Counted from the first letter of the stretch, positions 25,303 through 33,780 are shown. The stretch is DNA of 62,184 bases from Variovorax sp. JS1663 (GCF_002157355.1 NZ_LYMK01000043.1:1-62184); one strand, 5' to 3'. Numbers and translations: made by a program. The notes: generated from the letters alone by a model not told the origin.

Positions 25303-25800
25303 ATGAACCATCCCCCACGAAAAGCGCAGTGGTATGCACTCGCAATCGTCGCATCTGCAGGCGACCAAGCAGCCAAGAGCTACATCGACATGACGACGCC
25401 CTTGGGGTGGTCGCACGAGGTGACGTCCTTCTTCAATCTGGTCCACGTACTCAACCCCGGCGCGGCGTTCAGCTTCCTGGCCGGCGCGGGTGGCTGGCAA
25501 CGATGGTTCTTCCTCGCGATCGCCCTCGGCGTCTCTGCATGGCTAGCGTGGCAGATTTCACGGCCACTGCGGCGAATGGAAGCCCTTTCTTACAGCCTCA
25601 TCCTGGGCGGCGCCCTGGGCAATGCATTCGATCGCGCGGTGCGCGGGCATGTGATCGATTACCTGGATTTCCACGTCGGCGGCTGGCATTGGCCAGCATT
25701 CAACATTGCCGACATGGCCATCGTGGGCGGTGCGATTGCACTTGTTGTCCAGTCGCTGGTGAGCGTCGACGACCGCGCTGCAGCAAAAGAGTCCCGTTGA
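25303..25800 (+). CDS. lspA: Signal peptidase II (LspA), second complete copy
   Basis: The 165-residue protein has the LspA motifs SAGDQAAKSYI, VHVLNPGAAFSFLAGAGGW, GGALGNAFDRAVRGHVIDYL and WPAFNIADMAIVGG, with both catalytic Asp. It starts on the base after the dctM stop, so it is part of that operon. It is clearly different from pbrC. It would process prolipoproteins; the TlpA-like lipoprotein two genes downstream is a possible local client. Confidence 0.92.
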   Translation: MNHPPRKAQWYALAIVASAGDQAAKSYIDMTTPLGWSHEVTSFFNLVHVLNPGAAFSFLAGAGGWQRWFFLAIALGVSAWLAWQISRPLRRMEALSYSLILGGALGNAFDRAVRGHVIDYLDFHVGGWHWPAFNIADMAIVGGAIALVVQSLVSVDDRAAAKESR

Positions 25801-25823
25801 AGGGGGCAGCTTGGACGTTCGAC

Positions 25824-26384
25824 ATGAACACGGCGCACGACATCGATCTGAGAAAAGAAGTCCAAGGCATCCGAAGGGCCGCAGTCAGGGCGCTGATGCT
25901 GTCTGCGGCCGGCTTCGCGACGGGCTACACGCTGCTTCCCAAGCTCGTGAGCTTTCCCACGACCACCTTCGATGGGCTGGTCTTTACGTTGCGGGTCAAC
26001 CTGTTCATCCTGCTGTGGGTCATGCTGGCGGTTGGCCTCGTCTCGCATGCCCGGCGGCAGTCCACGGCTGACATCCGCGGGGCCGCTTTCGGCGTGCCCA
26101 GCGATGCCATCAGGATCAAGAACGCGTTTCTGCAGAACACGCTCGAACAGGGCTTCATCGCCATATGCACGCACCTCGGCTTCGGCACGCTGTTCACCGG
26201 CCCCGCTTTATCGCTCGTCGTCGTGGCGGCGGCGCTGTTCGCGGTCGGGCGCATCACCTTCTACCGTGGGTACCCCCAAGGTGCGGCGGCACGGGCGTTC
26301 GGCATGGTCACCACCGCCATTCCCACCCTGGTCCTCCTGGCCCTGAGCATGGTGGCGCTGGCAAGTTCCGCAATCGCCCCGTGA
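25824..26384 (+). CDS. MAPEG-family membrane protein
   Basis: The 186-residue protein has four hydrophobic segments and a MAPEG pattern: VNLFILLWVMLAVGL, then FLQNTLEQGFIAICTHLGFG, then GRITFYRGYPQGAAARAFGM. MAPEG proteins include microsomal glutathione transferases and eicosanoid enzymes; bacterial members are mostly uncharacterised and thought to act on glutathione or peroxides. The start at 25824 aligns with the family; it lies 23 bases after lspA. The place among LspA, TlpA, DsbA and CcsB suggests thiol or membrane stress defence. Confidence 0.75.
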   Translation: MNTAHDIDLRKEVQGIRRAAVRALMLSAAGFATGYTLLPKLVSFPTTTFDGLVFTLRVNLFILLWVMLAVGLVSHARRQSTADIRGAAFGVPSDAIRIKNAFLQNTLEQGFIAICTHLGFGTLFTGPALSLVVVAAALFAVGRITFYRGYPQGAAARAFGMVTTAIPTLVLLALSMVALASSAIAP

Positions 26385-26442
26385 ACATCGAACTTCATCG
26401 TTCGCAGGAATCCCCAGGAAGCGCCATCTGCTCGGAGTACGC

Positions 26443-26946
26443 ATGAGAAACGTCCGTAATCCTCTGGCAATCGCCATCGCAGTCGCAGTCGCAGTCGCAC
26501 TGACACTTTCAGGTTGCCTGAAATCCTCAGCCGCGCCGCAGACCACTTTCATCCTGTTGGACGGTTCTTCGAGGACCGCTGCCGACCTCCAAGGCAAGGT
26601 GGTATTGATCAACTTCTGGGCAACCAGTTGCACCACCTGCGTCGCGCAGATGCCCAAGCTCGCCAGCACCTACGACAAGTTCCGTGGCCGCGGCTACGAA
26701 ACCATCGCGGTGGCCATGAGCTACGACCGGCCAAGCGATGTGGTCAACTTAGCGCAAACGCGCAAGCTGCCTTTCCCAGTTGCCATCGACAATACCGGCG
26801 CGGTGGCCAAGGCATGGGGAGATGTCAAGCTCACCCCGATGACCTACCTCGTGAACAAGCGAGGGGAGATCGTCAAGCGCTTCGTGGGGCAGCTTGATTT
26901 CGTCCGACTTCATCAACTCATCGACCAGTTGCTCTCCGAAAGCTGA
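26443..26946 (+). CDS. TlpA/ResA-like thioredoxin lipoprotein
   Basis: The 167-residue protein has a lipoprotein signal (residues 1-23, lipobox LSGC) and a thioredoxin fold: VVLINFWATSCTTCVAQMPK with the CTTC active site, then LTPMTYLVNKRGEIVKRFVG with the cis-Pro region. Such membrane-anchored thiol-disulfide proteins reduce apocytochrome c or other periplasmic targets. It precedes dsbA and ccsB, consistent with cytochrome c maturation or redox repair under metal stress. GGAG precedes the ATG. Confidence 0.88.
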   Translation: MRNVRNPLAIAIAVAVAVALTLSGCLKSSAAPQTTFILLDGSSRTAADLQGKVVLINFWATSCTTCVAQMPKLASTYDKFRGRGYETIAVAMSYDRPSDVVNLAQTRKLPFPVAIDNTGAVAKAWGDVKLTPMTYLVNKRGEIVKRFVGQLDFVRLHQLIDQLLSES

Positions 26947-26982
26947 GCTGGCTTCACAATTTCTCACTTTCTATTTCTCACC

Positions 26983-27621
26983 ATGATCAAGAGACGCGCT
27001 TTCTGCAGCCTCGCAATCCCGTTGACCCTCGCCGTACAAACCGCCGCGCATGCTCAGGAGCCCTTTGTCGAAGGCAGGCACTATGTGGAAGTTTCTCCAC
27101 GCCAGCCAACCAAGGACCCGAAGCAAGTCGAGGTGCTGGAATTCTTCGCCTACAGCTGTTCCCACTGCAATGCGTTCGAGCCTGCACTCGAGGCGTGGCT
27201 CAAGAAGTTGCCCCCGGACGTCCTGTTCCGGCGGATCCCGGTTGCCTTTCGCGAGGACGTCGTGATCCATCAGCAACTTTACTTCACGCTGGAGGCGCTG
27301 GGACTTGTCGAGCAGCTGCATGGAAAGGTGTTTCACGCGATCCATGCTGAGCGACAGCGCCTCGCAACGGCCGCGGACATCGCCGCCTTCGCTGCAAAGA
27401 ACGGCGCCGACGGCAAGCGCCTTGTGGAGACCATGGGCTCATTCGGGGTCGCCGGCAAGGTCAGGCAGGCGACGGCCCTGGCAGCCGGCTACAAGATCGA
27501 GGGCACGCCCTCGCTCGGCGTGAACGGCAGGTGGCTCACCTCGGGCTCTCTGGCCGGCTCCAACCCGCGCACGTTGCTCGTGGCCGAACACCTGATTGCA
27601 CTGGCCAAGAAGGGGCCATGA
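26983..27621 (+). CDS. dsbA: DsbA-type thiol:disulfide oxidoreductase
   Basis: The 212-residue periplasmic protein has a signal peptide (cleavage near AHAQEP), then QVEVLEFFAYSCSHCNAFEP with the CSHC active site, an all-helical insert, and YKIEGTPSLGVNGRWLTSG with the cis-Pro loop (GTPS). It introduces disulfides into exported proteins. It lies 36 bases after the TlpA-like gene in the same direction. The combination of an oxidant (DsbA) and a reductant (TlpA-like) is typical of redox modules. No dsbB is present in the window. Confidence 0.92.
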   Translation: MIKRRAFCSLAIPLTLAVQTAAHAQEPFVEGRHYVEVSPRQPTKDPKQVEVLEFFAYSCSHCNAFEPALEAWLKKLPPDVLFRRIPVAFREDVVIHQQLYFTLEALGLVEQLHGKVFHAIHAERQRLATAADIAAFAAKNGADGKRLVETMGSFGVAGKVRQATALAAGYKIEGTPSLGVNGRWLTSGSLAGSNPRTLLVAEHLIALAKKGP

Positions 27622-27673
27622 GCGTCGGCTTCCCTTTTACAGAAACTCGAGTTCCGCTCAGCGGATCGCTAGC

Positions 27674-28990
27674 ATGAACACCAAGACGCTCACCCTGACC
27701 CTCAATGAAGGCTATTTCGTCCGGAGAACCTGGTTCGACTGGTTCTTCGCACTGGCTGCACTCGCAGGCGGCGGGTACGCGCTCCTGCGGTATAGCGGCT
27801 ACATGGACGTTTACGAGAAGGCGATCCTGATCTGCAGCATTCCCGCGGCCATCTGGATCGGCTGGTTCTGGAAGAACCTTCGCATCTTGATGCTGGCCGT
27901 GGCCAGCATCTCCGTCATGGCCGTGGTTTCGTATGGGGGCAGCCTCGAGCGTGCCGAGACCGCATTCTGGTTGAAGTACTTCTTCTCCAGCCAGTCGGCC
28001 ATCCTCTGGATGAGTCTCCTGTTCTTCATGAGTACTGCTTTTTATTGGATCGGGATGCTCGCGGGGTCAGGCAGGGATGGGATGCAGCGCGTCGGGACCG
28101 GTTTGACCTGGGCCGCGATCGGCATGGGGCTGATTGGCAGCTTCGTTCGCTGGTACGAGAGCTACCTTATGGGACCCGATATCGGTCATATTCCGGTGAG
28201 CAACCTGTACGAGGTGTTCGTGTTGTTCTGCTGGTTGACCGCTGCTTTCTATCTGTACTTCGAGGACCAGTACGAGACACGAGCGATGGGCGCGTTCGTC
28301 ATGCTGGTGGTCAGCGCCGCGGTAGGCTTCCTGCTTTGGTACACCCTTGTGCGTGAACAACACGAGATTCAGCCGCTCGTGCCTGCCCTGCAAAGTTGGT
28401 GGATGAAGGTCCATGTGCCCGCCAACTTCGTGGGATACGGCACCTTCGCACTGTCCGCAATGGTGGCGTTCGCCTACTTGGTCAAGCAGCGGGCCGCAGA
28501 AGCCAGGTGGTACAAGCTCGCTCCGCTGTGGCTGCTCGGTGTCGCACTGTGCTTCGAGCCCGTCGTGTTTCGGAGGGGGGATGGCGTTGGGGGGTATTGG
28601 GCGATCTATTTTGGCGTGTCGGCATTGGTCGTGGCTGGCATCCTCATGGGCCGCCAGCGCATCGCGCGCCAGCTACCCTCGTTGGAGGTGCTAGAGGACG
28701 TGATGTACAAATCCATTGCAGTGGGCTTCGCGTTTTTCACTGTCGCGACCGTGCTCGGCGCGCTCTGGGCTGCCGAGGCCTGGGGTGGCTACTGGAGTTG
28801 GGACCCGAAGGAAACCTGGGCGCTGATCGTCTGGCTCAACTACGCGGCCTGGCTGCATATGCGCTTGCTGAAGGGCCTGCGCGGCACCGTCGCGGCATGG
28901 TGGGCGCTGGTCGGTTTGGCGGTGACTTCGTTCGCGTTCCTCGGCGTGAACATGTTCTTGTCGGGTTTGCACAGCTACGGCTCGCTTTAG
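27674..28990 (+). CDS. ccsB: CcsB/ResC-type cytochrome c synthase subunit
   Basis: The 438-residue protein is the haem-handling component of System II cytochrome c biogenesis. It has about eight transmembrane helices and the tryptophan-rich WWD motif WGGYWSWDPKETWALIVWL near the C-terminus, flanked by conserved His (PANFVGYG region, AWLHMRL). The start at 27674 yields MNTKTLTLTLNEGYF. Its usual partner ResB/Ccs1 is absent from the window, so the second subunit must be encoded elsewhere or the gene is a stray paralogue. It closes the dctQM-lspA-tlpA-dsbA run. Confidence 0.9.
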   Translation: MNTKTLTLTLNEGYFVRRTWFDWFFALAALAGGGYALLRYSGYMDVYEKAILICSIPAAIWIGWFWKNLRILMLAVASISVMAVVSYGGSLERAETAFWLKYFFSSQSAILWMSLLFFMSTAFYWIGMLAGSGRDGMQRVGTGLTWAAIGMGLIGSFVRWYESYLMGPDIGHIPVSNLYEVFVLFCWLTAAFYLYFEDQYETRAMGAFVMLVVSAAVGFLLWYTLVREQHEIQPLVPALQSWWMKVHVPANFVGYGTFALSAMVAFAYLVKQRAAEARWYKLAPLWLLGVALCFEPVVFRRGDGVGGYWAIYFGVSALVVAGILMGRQRIARQLPSLEVLEDVMYKSIAVGFAFFTVATVLGALWAAEAWGGYWSWDPKETWALIVWLNYAAWLHMRLLKGLRGTVAAWWALVGLAVTSFAFLGVNMFLSGLHSYGSL

Positions 28991-29207
28991 GAGGTTCCGG
29001 TGTGTCCAGTGGAGTGAGCAGTGGAGGTGGCGACCTGTGACTCCCAACGGTCCCGCGCAAGTTGCCCGCGGATTGTCGCAGTCCGCACCACAGCGGGTCG
29101 AATGATCTGGTGCAATAGTGCCTCGGTGCATCGGAGGCAAGCAGACCTTAGGTCACGCGTGGCATTCGAAAAGTGCCTTAAACGTTTCGTTTTATGAGGA
29201 GATCGCA

Positions 29208-29480
29208 ATGAAACACCCTGGACCAGCCCTGATTCTTGCCATTAGCGCGCTCGTGAGTTCGGTGGCGCAGGCGCATGACATTGAGGGGGTCGTCGACAGG
29301 ATCGATAGCAATGCGAGGAGCTTCGTCATTAAGAGCCAGACAATCTATGTCGACGCCAATACTAAGTACGATGACGGAATGACCCGCTTTGAGGACATCA
29401 AAGTCGGAGACCGGCTTGAGGTTGACGTTCATGAGAAAAGCGGTCGTAAAGTTGCACATGAGATCGACCGGGACGATTGA
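29208..29480 (+). CDS. DUF5666-like small periplasmic protein
   Basis: The 90-residue protein has a signal peptide (cleavage near AQAHD) followed by a beta-rich repeat HDIEGVVDRIDSNARSFVIK...TKYDDGMTRFEDIKVGDRLEV, which is the DUF5666 OB-like pattern. Function is unknown; the family often occurs near metal-related genes. A strong ribosome binding site (GAGGAG, 6 bases from the ATG) fixes the start; a longer in-frame start at 29118 is unlikely. Confidence 0.75.
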   Translation: MKHPGPALILAISALVSSVAQAHDIEGVVDRIDSNARSFVIKSQTIYVDANTKYDDGMTRFEDIKVGDRLEVDVHEKSGRKVAHEIDRDD

Positions 29481-29689
29481 TCCATGAACGTCCGCCAACG
29501 GCCTTCCCTGAGTACCTTGTTCACGGCCAGCGTCGGTCGATAAGAAGCGGGCGAGCGTGCGGAGCGACCCATTTGGTTGCAGCGTCGCAGCGCCAGGGTG
29601 ACCGAGGCTGGGGTGGTTTCCCCGAACACTGAAAGGTCGCGCAGTACGCGAGGATCGCTGCGCGCAACCGGGCCGAGCGGTCGAACATC

Positions 29690-29994
29690 GCATGCGCCAG
29701 TCGGGCCCCCAGCAGGGCGCCGATGAGTTGGGCCGCCACATGCGGCAACAAGCTCGATGCGGGTAATTCACAGCGCCAGGCCATCATGGCGCTGACCGCG
29801 GGATTGAAGTGCGCGCCGGTACCGAACCGAACACCTCGATCAGGATGTACAGGCCGCCGACCTTGGCCAGGGCGTTGGCCAGCAAGGCCAACGCGACGTT
29901 GCCGCCGGCCAGGCGCTCGGCCCTGATGCCCGAGCCGATCACCACGGCCAGCAGCAGCGCCGTGCCCAGGACTTCCGCCCGAGACCCGAGAGTT
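29690..29994 (-). pseudogene. Aquaporin (MIP family) remnant cut by IS66
   Basis: Leftward: LGTALLLAVVIGSGIRAERL, NVALALLANALA, LYILIEVFG, then after a small frameshift GAHFNPAVSAMMAW (first NPA box) and LLPHVAAQLIGALLGARLAH. The second NPA box and C-terminal half are gone. The start is replaced by the end of an IS66 copy at 29995. Aquaporins like this occur in arsenic operons (AqpS) and as glycerol channels; no ars gene remains here. Confidence 0.75.
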
Positions 29995-30055
29995 GTAAGC
30001 GTGCGACCAAGGCCCTCTTGACGGGCCGTCTGCCCGTCAGCTGCTCATAGCTTGA

Positions 30056-30643
30056 TCAGGGCGAGACGGTCGTTGACCTCGATGCTGTGATGCTGTCGAA
30101 CGCTGCCGGGTCCCAGGTATCGGCACCGATCCACTGCGCCAGGTGCGCGTGCTCGGGGTGGTCCGGATCGGCCATGGCGCGCACGAAGTCCTCATACCCG
30201 CAGACGCCCCCGCAATCCTCGGGCGGCGTCGCGCCAGCCCCGCCGACGCAGAACGGAAGTTCCAGCAGCAGATCCCCGGCGAGCGTCTTGTCCACCGTGA
30301 TGCGATGGTCCCAGTAGTCGCCGAAGTCGTAGACGTAGCTCAGCGTCGAGGACCGCAGCACCGTGGTCAGGCGCACATTGTCGCTGCTGACGGCTTCGGC
30401 GTCGTCGTACATCGGGTCGGGGCTGCCGAAGCGCTCGCCGTCACCGGCAATGAACTCATGCAGATGTCCTCCGCCCCAGCCGAAGGCGGCCCGGATCACC
30501 GAGTGAAGCTTGCGCAGCGTGATGGTCTGCGGCACCAGCACCCGGCGCCAGATCTTGGGCTTGGTACCGCGCAATTCGATACGCAGTTGCAGGATGGTGG
30601 TGGCAGCAGTTCTTTTGCGGGGCGTCGTGGTCGCCATGGTCAT
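30056..30643 (-). CDS. Plasmid pRiA4b ORF-3-like passenger protein, altered C-terminus
   Basis: The 195-residue protein has the pRiA4b ORF3 pattern: LQLRIELRGTKPKIWRRVLV, HSVIRAAFGWGGGHLHEF, YVYDFGDYWDHRITVDK and PPEDCGGVCGYEDF. The function is unknown. It is almost identical to the copy at 42374, except that the last dozen residues differ through a small frameshift near 30085. It starts with an overlap on the tnpC stop. Presence in both IS66 copies shows it is a standing passenger of this element. Confidence 0.85.
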   Translation of the reverse strand: MTMATTTPRKRTAATTILQLRIELRGTKPKIWRRVLVPQTITLRKLHSVIRAAFGWGGGHLHEFIAGDGERFGSPDPMYDDAEAVSSDNVRLTTVLRSSTLSYVYDFGDYWDHRITVDKTLAGDLLLELPFCVGGAGATPPEDCGGVCGYEDFVRAMADPDHPEHAHLAQWIGADTWDPAAFDSITASRSTTVSP

Positions 30644-30898
30644 GCGGCTTGTCGTTGTTGCTCAGCGCATCGGCCGATGTTCCACGGCAGCAGTTCTTCG
30701 ATGCGGTTGATGGGGTGCTCGGCGATGCGCTCGAACACGTCGCGCAAATACTTCTCGGGATCAAGCCCGTTGAGCTTGGCAGTCTCCACCAGACTGTAGA
30801 TCCCCGCTGCACGCTTGCCTCCGCCGTCGGAGCCGAAGAGCAAGAAGTTCTTCCATCTAAGGCCGCCGCCGCGCAGCGCGCGTTCGGCCGCATTGTTA

Positions 30899-32411
30899 CC
30901 CGGCATGCTTGACCCGCGCGCCGCTCGGCGCGCGGTCGATGCAACCGGCGGAGTATCGTCCGCGCACCGGGATAGGGGCGACGGGAGCATGTCTTTGCGG
31001 GCAGGCCGGCGTTAGACAATGAGCTGCGAGCTCGGGTTGTTATCTGGCTGCCCCTTCGATTCGCCCGGTTGCGCTGCGAGCGCGAATCCGTAGTTGTCGT
31101 GTTGCCCGCGAGCTTCCGCCGTGTTCTTGCACTACTGCAGGAGGTCGCCTATGAGAGTCATCGGACTGGACGTTCATCGAAGCTTCGCGCAGGTTGCGAT
31201 CCTCGACCAGGGAGTCGTGAAGGACCACGGTCGTTTCACCATGGAGCGCGAAGCCGTGCTTGCCTTCGCCGACAGGGTGTTGACCAAGGAAGACGACATC
31301 GTCCTCGAGGCTACCGGCAACACTGCCGTCATCGTTCGCCTCTTGGCGCCATTCGTGCATCGCGTGGTCATTGCCAATCCGCTTCAGGTGCGAGCAATCG
31401 CCTGGGCCAAGGTCAAGACCGACAAGATCGATGCCGCAACGCTCGCGCGCCTGCACGCCGCGCAGTTCCTGCCCGAGGTGTGGATGCCTCCCGAGGACGT
31501 CGAGCTGCAGCGGCGCGTGATCGCCGAGCGCACACAGCTCGTATCGCAGATGACGCGCTTGAAGAACCGCATCCACTCCATCCTGCACGCCAACCTGATG
31601 CCGCGCGAGACCGGGCGCATCTTCAGCAAGAGCGGACGCGCACGGCTCGAAGCGCTGCCGCTGCCTGTCGACCAGATGCGAATGGCGCTGCGCCATCACG
31701 ACGAGCTCGGCCGTCTGGCAGCCGAGCTCGCGGTCATCGATCGAGATCTCGCCCAGCGAGCGCTGGACGATCCGAACGTTCGGCGCCTCATGACCATCGG
31801 CGGTATCAATGCGATCGTGGCTGCAAGTGTGCTGGCCGCCATCGGCGACATCACGCGCTTTGCAAGCCCCGAGAAGTTGGTCAGCTACCTCGGACTGAAT
31901 CCTTCGGTGCACCAATCGGGCGATCATCCGGCGTTCCATGGGCACATCACCCACCGGGGTCGCGGCCATGCGCGCGGCATGCTCGTGGAAGCCGCGTGGT
32001 CTCTCGCTCCGAGCCCGGGTCCGCTGAGTGCATTCTTCCATCGCATCAGCCTGAAGCGAGGCAAGCAGGTTGCCGCGGTGGCGACAGCCCGCAAGCTAAC
32101 CGTTCTCGTCTGGCACATGCTCACGAAGAGCCAGGACTACGCTTGGACCCGACCTGCATTGCTCCAATACAAGCTGCGGGCGCTGGAGCTGACCGCCGGT
32201 CGCGCATCGCGGCGCGGCGGAAACAAGCCAGGTCCCGCTCGCGACTACAGCCTCAAGACTGTGCGCGATCAGGAGCGTGCTTGGCTTGCCAAGGCCGAAC
32301 ACGAGTACCGACACTTCGTCGCTGCGTGGCGAGAGCGGCCACCTGCCAAGACAAGGCCTGCTTAGCAGGAGGGGGACTGCTGAGACTCTTGTCGAAAGCA
32401 TCCGTGTCGAT
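30899..32411 (+). mobile_element. IS110-family insertion element inside IS66 tnpC
   Basis: The limits are inferred by comparing the interrupted tnpC with its intact copy: IS66 sequence stops at about 30898 and resumes at about 32412, giving an insert near 1.5 kb. It holds one transposase gene (31151-32365). No long terminal inverted repeats and no clear target duplication are seen, as expected for IS110, which uses a DEDD transposase and structural RNA-guided target choice. The 250 bases between 30899 and the transposase start would hold the left-end non-coding region, where IS110 elements encode a bridge RNA. Confidence 0.8.
31151..32365 (+). CDS. IS110-family transposase
   Basis: The 404-residue protein starts MRVIGLDVHRSFAQVAILDQ, with the first DEDD-type Asp in GLDVHR, then IVLEATGNTAVIV (Glu) and KVKTDKIDAATLARLHAA (Asp pair). 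The C-terminal domain has LMTIGGINAIVAASVLAAIG with the conserved serine region, and LVSYLGLNPSVHQSGD. Length and order fit a full IS110 recombinase, so the element may be active. A strong ribosome binding site (GCAGGAGG) precedes the ATG; longer in-frame starts upstream ignore it. Confidence 0.92.
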   Translation: MRVIGLDVHRSFAQVAILDQGVVKDHGRFTMEREAVLAFADRVLTKEDDIVLEATGNTAVIVRLLAPFVHRVVIANPLQVRAIAWAKVKTDKIDAATLARLHAAQFLPEVWMPPEDVELQRRVIAERTQLVSQMTRLKNRIHSILHANLMPRETGRIFSKSGRARLEALPLPVDQMRMALRHHDELGRLAAELAVIDRDLAQRALDDPNVRRLMTIGGINAIVAASVLAAIGDITRFASPEKLVSYLGLNPSVHQSGDHPAFHGHITHRGRGHARGMLVEAAWSLAPSPGPLSAFFHRISLKRGKQVAAVATARKLTVLVWHMLTKSQDYAWTRPALLQYKLRALELTAGRASRRGGNKPGPARDYSLKTVRDQERAWLAKAEHEYRHFVAAWRERPPAKTRPA

Positions 32412-32933
32412 CTCGATGTGCCCGTCGTCACAGTAGCGCGTCAGCGCCTGCCAGTGCGTGAGCGTGTAGCCAATGGCTCGCGCCAGTTCTGACTTGGCCG
32501 ACACACGCCCGACCATGTCTCTGAGCCAGTCGTGCAGATCCTTCAGCAACGGTGCCGCACGCGCTTGCCGCTGTCGTTGTCGTTCCTCGGGGAGTTGGCC
32601 GCGGATGTCGCTCTCGATCGCATACAACGCGGCGATGCGATGCAGCCCCTGCTCGACCACGGATCCCGGGGCGAACTTGTTGTCCTCGTGCACCTCCCAG
32701 TAGTACCTCCTCGCGTGCGCGCAACAGGCCGCGTGCTGGACACGGCCGCTGTTGTAGACGCCCTCGTAGCCCGAGTAGGCGTCAGCCTGCAGGATGCCGC
32801 GGTAGCGCTTGAGGTGTTCGCGCGGGTGCTTGCCCTGGCGGTCCGGCGAGTAGCGGAACCACACCGCCGGTGGGTCGTGGCTGCCGCAGGGACGGTCATC
32901 ACGCACGTACACCCACAGCCGATTGGCCGCCAC

Positions 32934-33318
32934 CTTGCCGAGTGCGACTGCCGACTGGACGCCTTGTCGGACGCGCGCAGCCGCACCCCGGTGGACATCA
33001 GCAAGCAGCCGCGCTCGGCAGCAAGGCCCGAACGGAGCACGACATCCGCCAGCGGCTGGCGACTGGACCTGGGCGGGCGCGGACCTCACGCGCATCAATG
33101 GCCTGGGGGTGACAGTGGTGACGAAGCTGTGAAATCGGCCCGAATGTCAGCCGCTTTGCAGCGTCAAGCACTTTTGCCCCTGGCGGGGGTTGTGTCCGGG
33201 CATCAAGATCAGCGGCGGCAAGGTGCTGTCCTCTCGGGCACCAAGCGCTCGGCCAAGGCAGCCGCATGAGAACGGCTGTCGTCAGTTCCGCTTCTTGAGA
33301 GAGCTCATGAGCAGTCCG
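32934..33318 (+). pseudogene. IS110-family transposase remnant (different subgroup), C-terminal pieces
   Basis: Pieces in three frames can be read: ECDCRLDALSDARSR, then WAGADLTRINGLGVTVVTKL, then CPGIKISGGKVLSS and a KxxAA-like end. The pattern LTRIxGLxVxTxxK...LCPGxKISGGKVLS is typical of the C-terminal domain of another IS110 subgroup. N-terminal DEDD domain and the last 60 residues are missing. It abuts the truncated tnpC and probably marks the deletion that removed the left half of that IS66 copy. Confidence 0.75.
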
Positions 33319-33450
33319 CATCTGCGGAAAGTTCGGCGATTGTCGACGTTCTTTTCCACAACCGCTCCCCCATGAGCTTCATGCCGCCATCGCAACGCTG
33401 ATGTCAGGATGCGCCACGACTGTGCCGCACGGCAGGGAAACTAAACCCCG

Positions 33451-33723
33451 TCAGTCAAAAAGATCCTTCAAGAACCCACGACGCTTCTGCGGGTGGTTCC
33501 CATATTTTCCGCGATCGTCACAGTCGCCGCGCGAAACCTGGCCGTAGCCGGGCTGAATCGCCCCCGCCCCTGCAGAGCCGGTCTCGCCCATGGACCGCTC
33601 AACAATCTTGTCGAGCTCACCCCGGTCGAGCCAGACCCCCCGGCAATTCGGGCAGTAGTCGATCTCAATTCCTTGGCGCGCGGTCATGACCAGCACTGAT
33701 TCCACACAGGTGGGACATTTCAT
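33451..33723 (-). CDS. Zinc-ribbon (zf-TFIIB) protein
   Basis: The 90-residue protein begins MKCPTCVESVLVMTARQGIE, followed by DYCPNCRGVWLDRGELDKIV: two CxxC pairs forming a TFIIB-type zinc ribbon with the WLDRGEL signature. The tail is Gly/basic and ends RRGFLKDLFD. The role is unknown; such proteins are common in Proteobacteria. The ATG at 33723 follows GGAGATATCCAA, and a PbrR-type promoter lies 27 bases upstream. That makes it a candidate member of the lead regulon, as zinc ribbons can bind soft metals. Confidence 0.85.
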   Translation of the reverse strand: MKCPTCVESVLVMTARQGIEIDYCPNCRGVWLDRGELDKIVERSMGETGSAGAGAIQPGYGQVSRGDCDDRGKYGNHPQKRRGFLKDLFD

Positions 33724-33749
33724 TTGGATATCTCCGGAAGAGTACGAGT

Positions 33750-33780
33750 ATTTGAAACCCTCTAGCCGCTTGAGTGTCAA
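33750..33780 (-). promoter_or_regulatory. PbrR-type promoter of the zinc-ribbon gene
   Basis: Leftward: -35 TTGACA (33780-33775), 19-bp spacer containing GCGGCTAGAGGGTT, -10 TCAAAT (33755-33750). The CTAGAGG core and the 19-bp spacer match the pbrA promoter in this window. The predicted start leaves a 20-base leader that includes the ribosome binding site. Confidence 0.72.

Larger units (their letters stand above)
29995..32930 (-). mobile_element. IS66-family element remnant, itself interrupted by an IS110 element
   Basis: The right inverted repeat begins at 29995 (GTAAGCGTGCGACCAAGGCC...), nearly identical to the ends of the complete copy at 39894-43003. Inside are the passenger gene (30056-30643) and the 3' part of tnpC (30640-30898). 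Insertion of an IS110-type element (30899-32411) splits tnpC, which resumes at 32412 and continues to about 32930. The left part with tnpA, tnpB and the start of tnpC is deleted and replaced by another IS110 remnant. The element is thus immobile by itself. It is inverted relative to the complete copy. Confidence 0.88.
30640..32930 (-). pseudogene. tnpC: IS66 TnpC transposase, split by IS110 and missing its 5' end
   Basis: The upstream part (32930-32412) reads RLWVYVRDDRPCGSHDPPAV, YSGYEGVYNSGRVQHAACCA and WQALTRYCDDGHIEID. The downstream part (30898-30640) resumes NNAAERALRGGGLRWKNFLL and ends PWNIGRCAEQQRQAA. In the complete TnpC at 40809-42377 these two strings are contiguous, which locates the insertion exactly between EID and NNAAER, next to the catalytic Glu. 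The first 240 residues are missing. Confidence 0.9.

Noticed and set aside
28991..29207. Possible riboswitch or leader upstream of the DUF5666 gene
   Set aside because: I found no conserved aptamer elements or strong paired stems; the region appears to be ordinary intergenic DNA.
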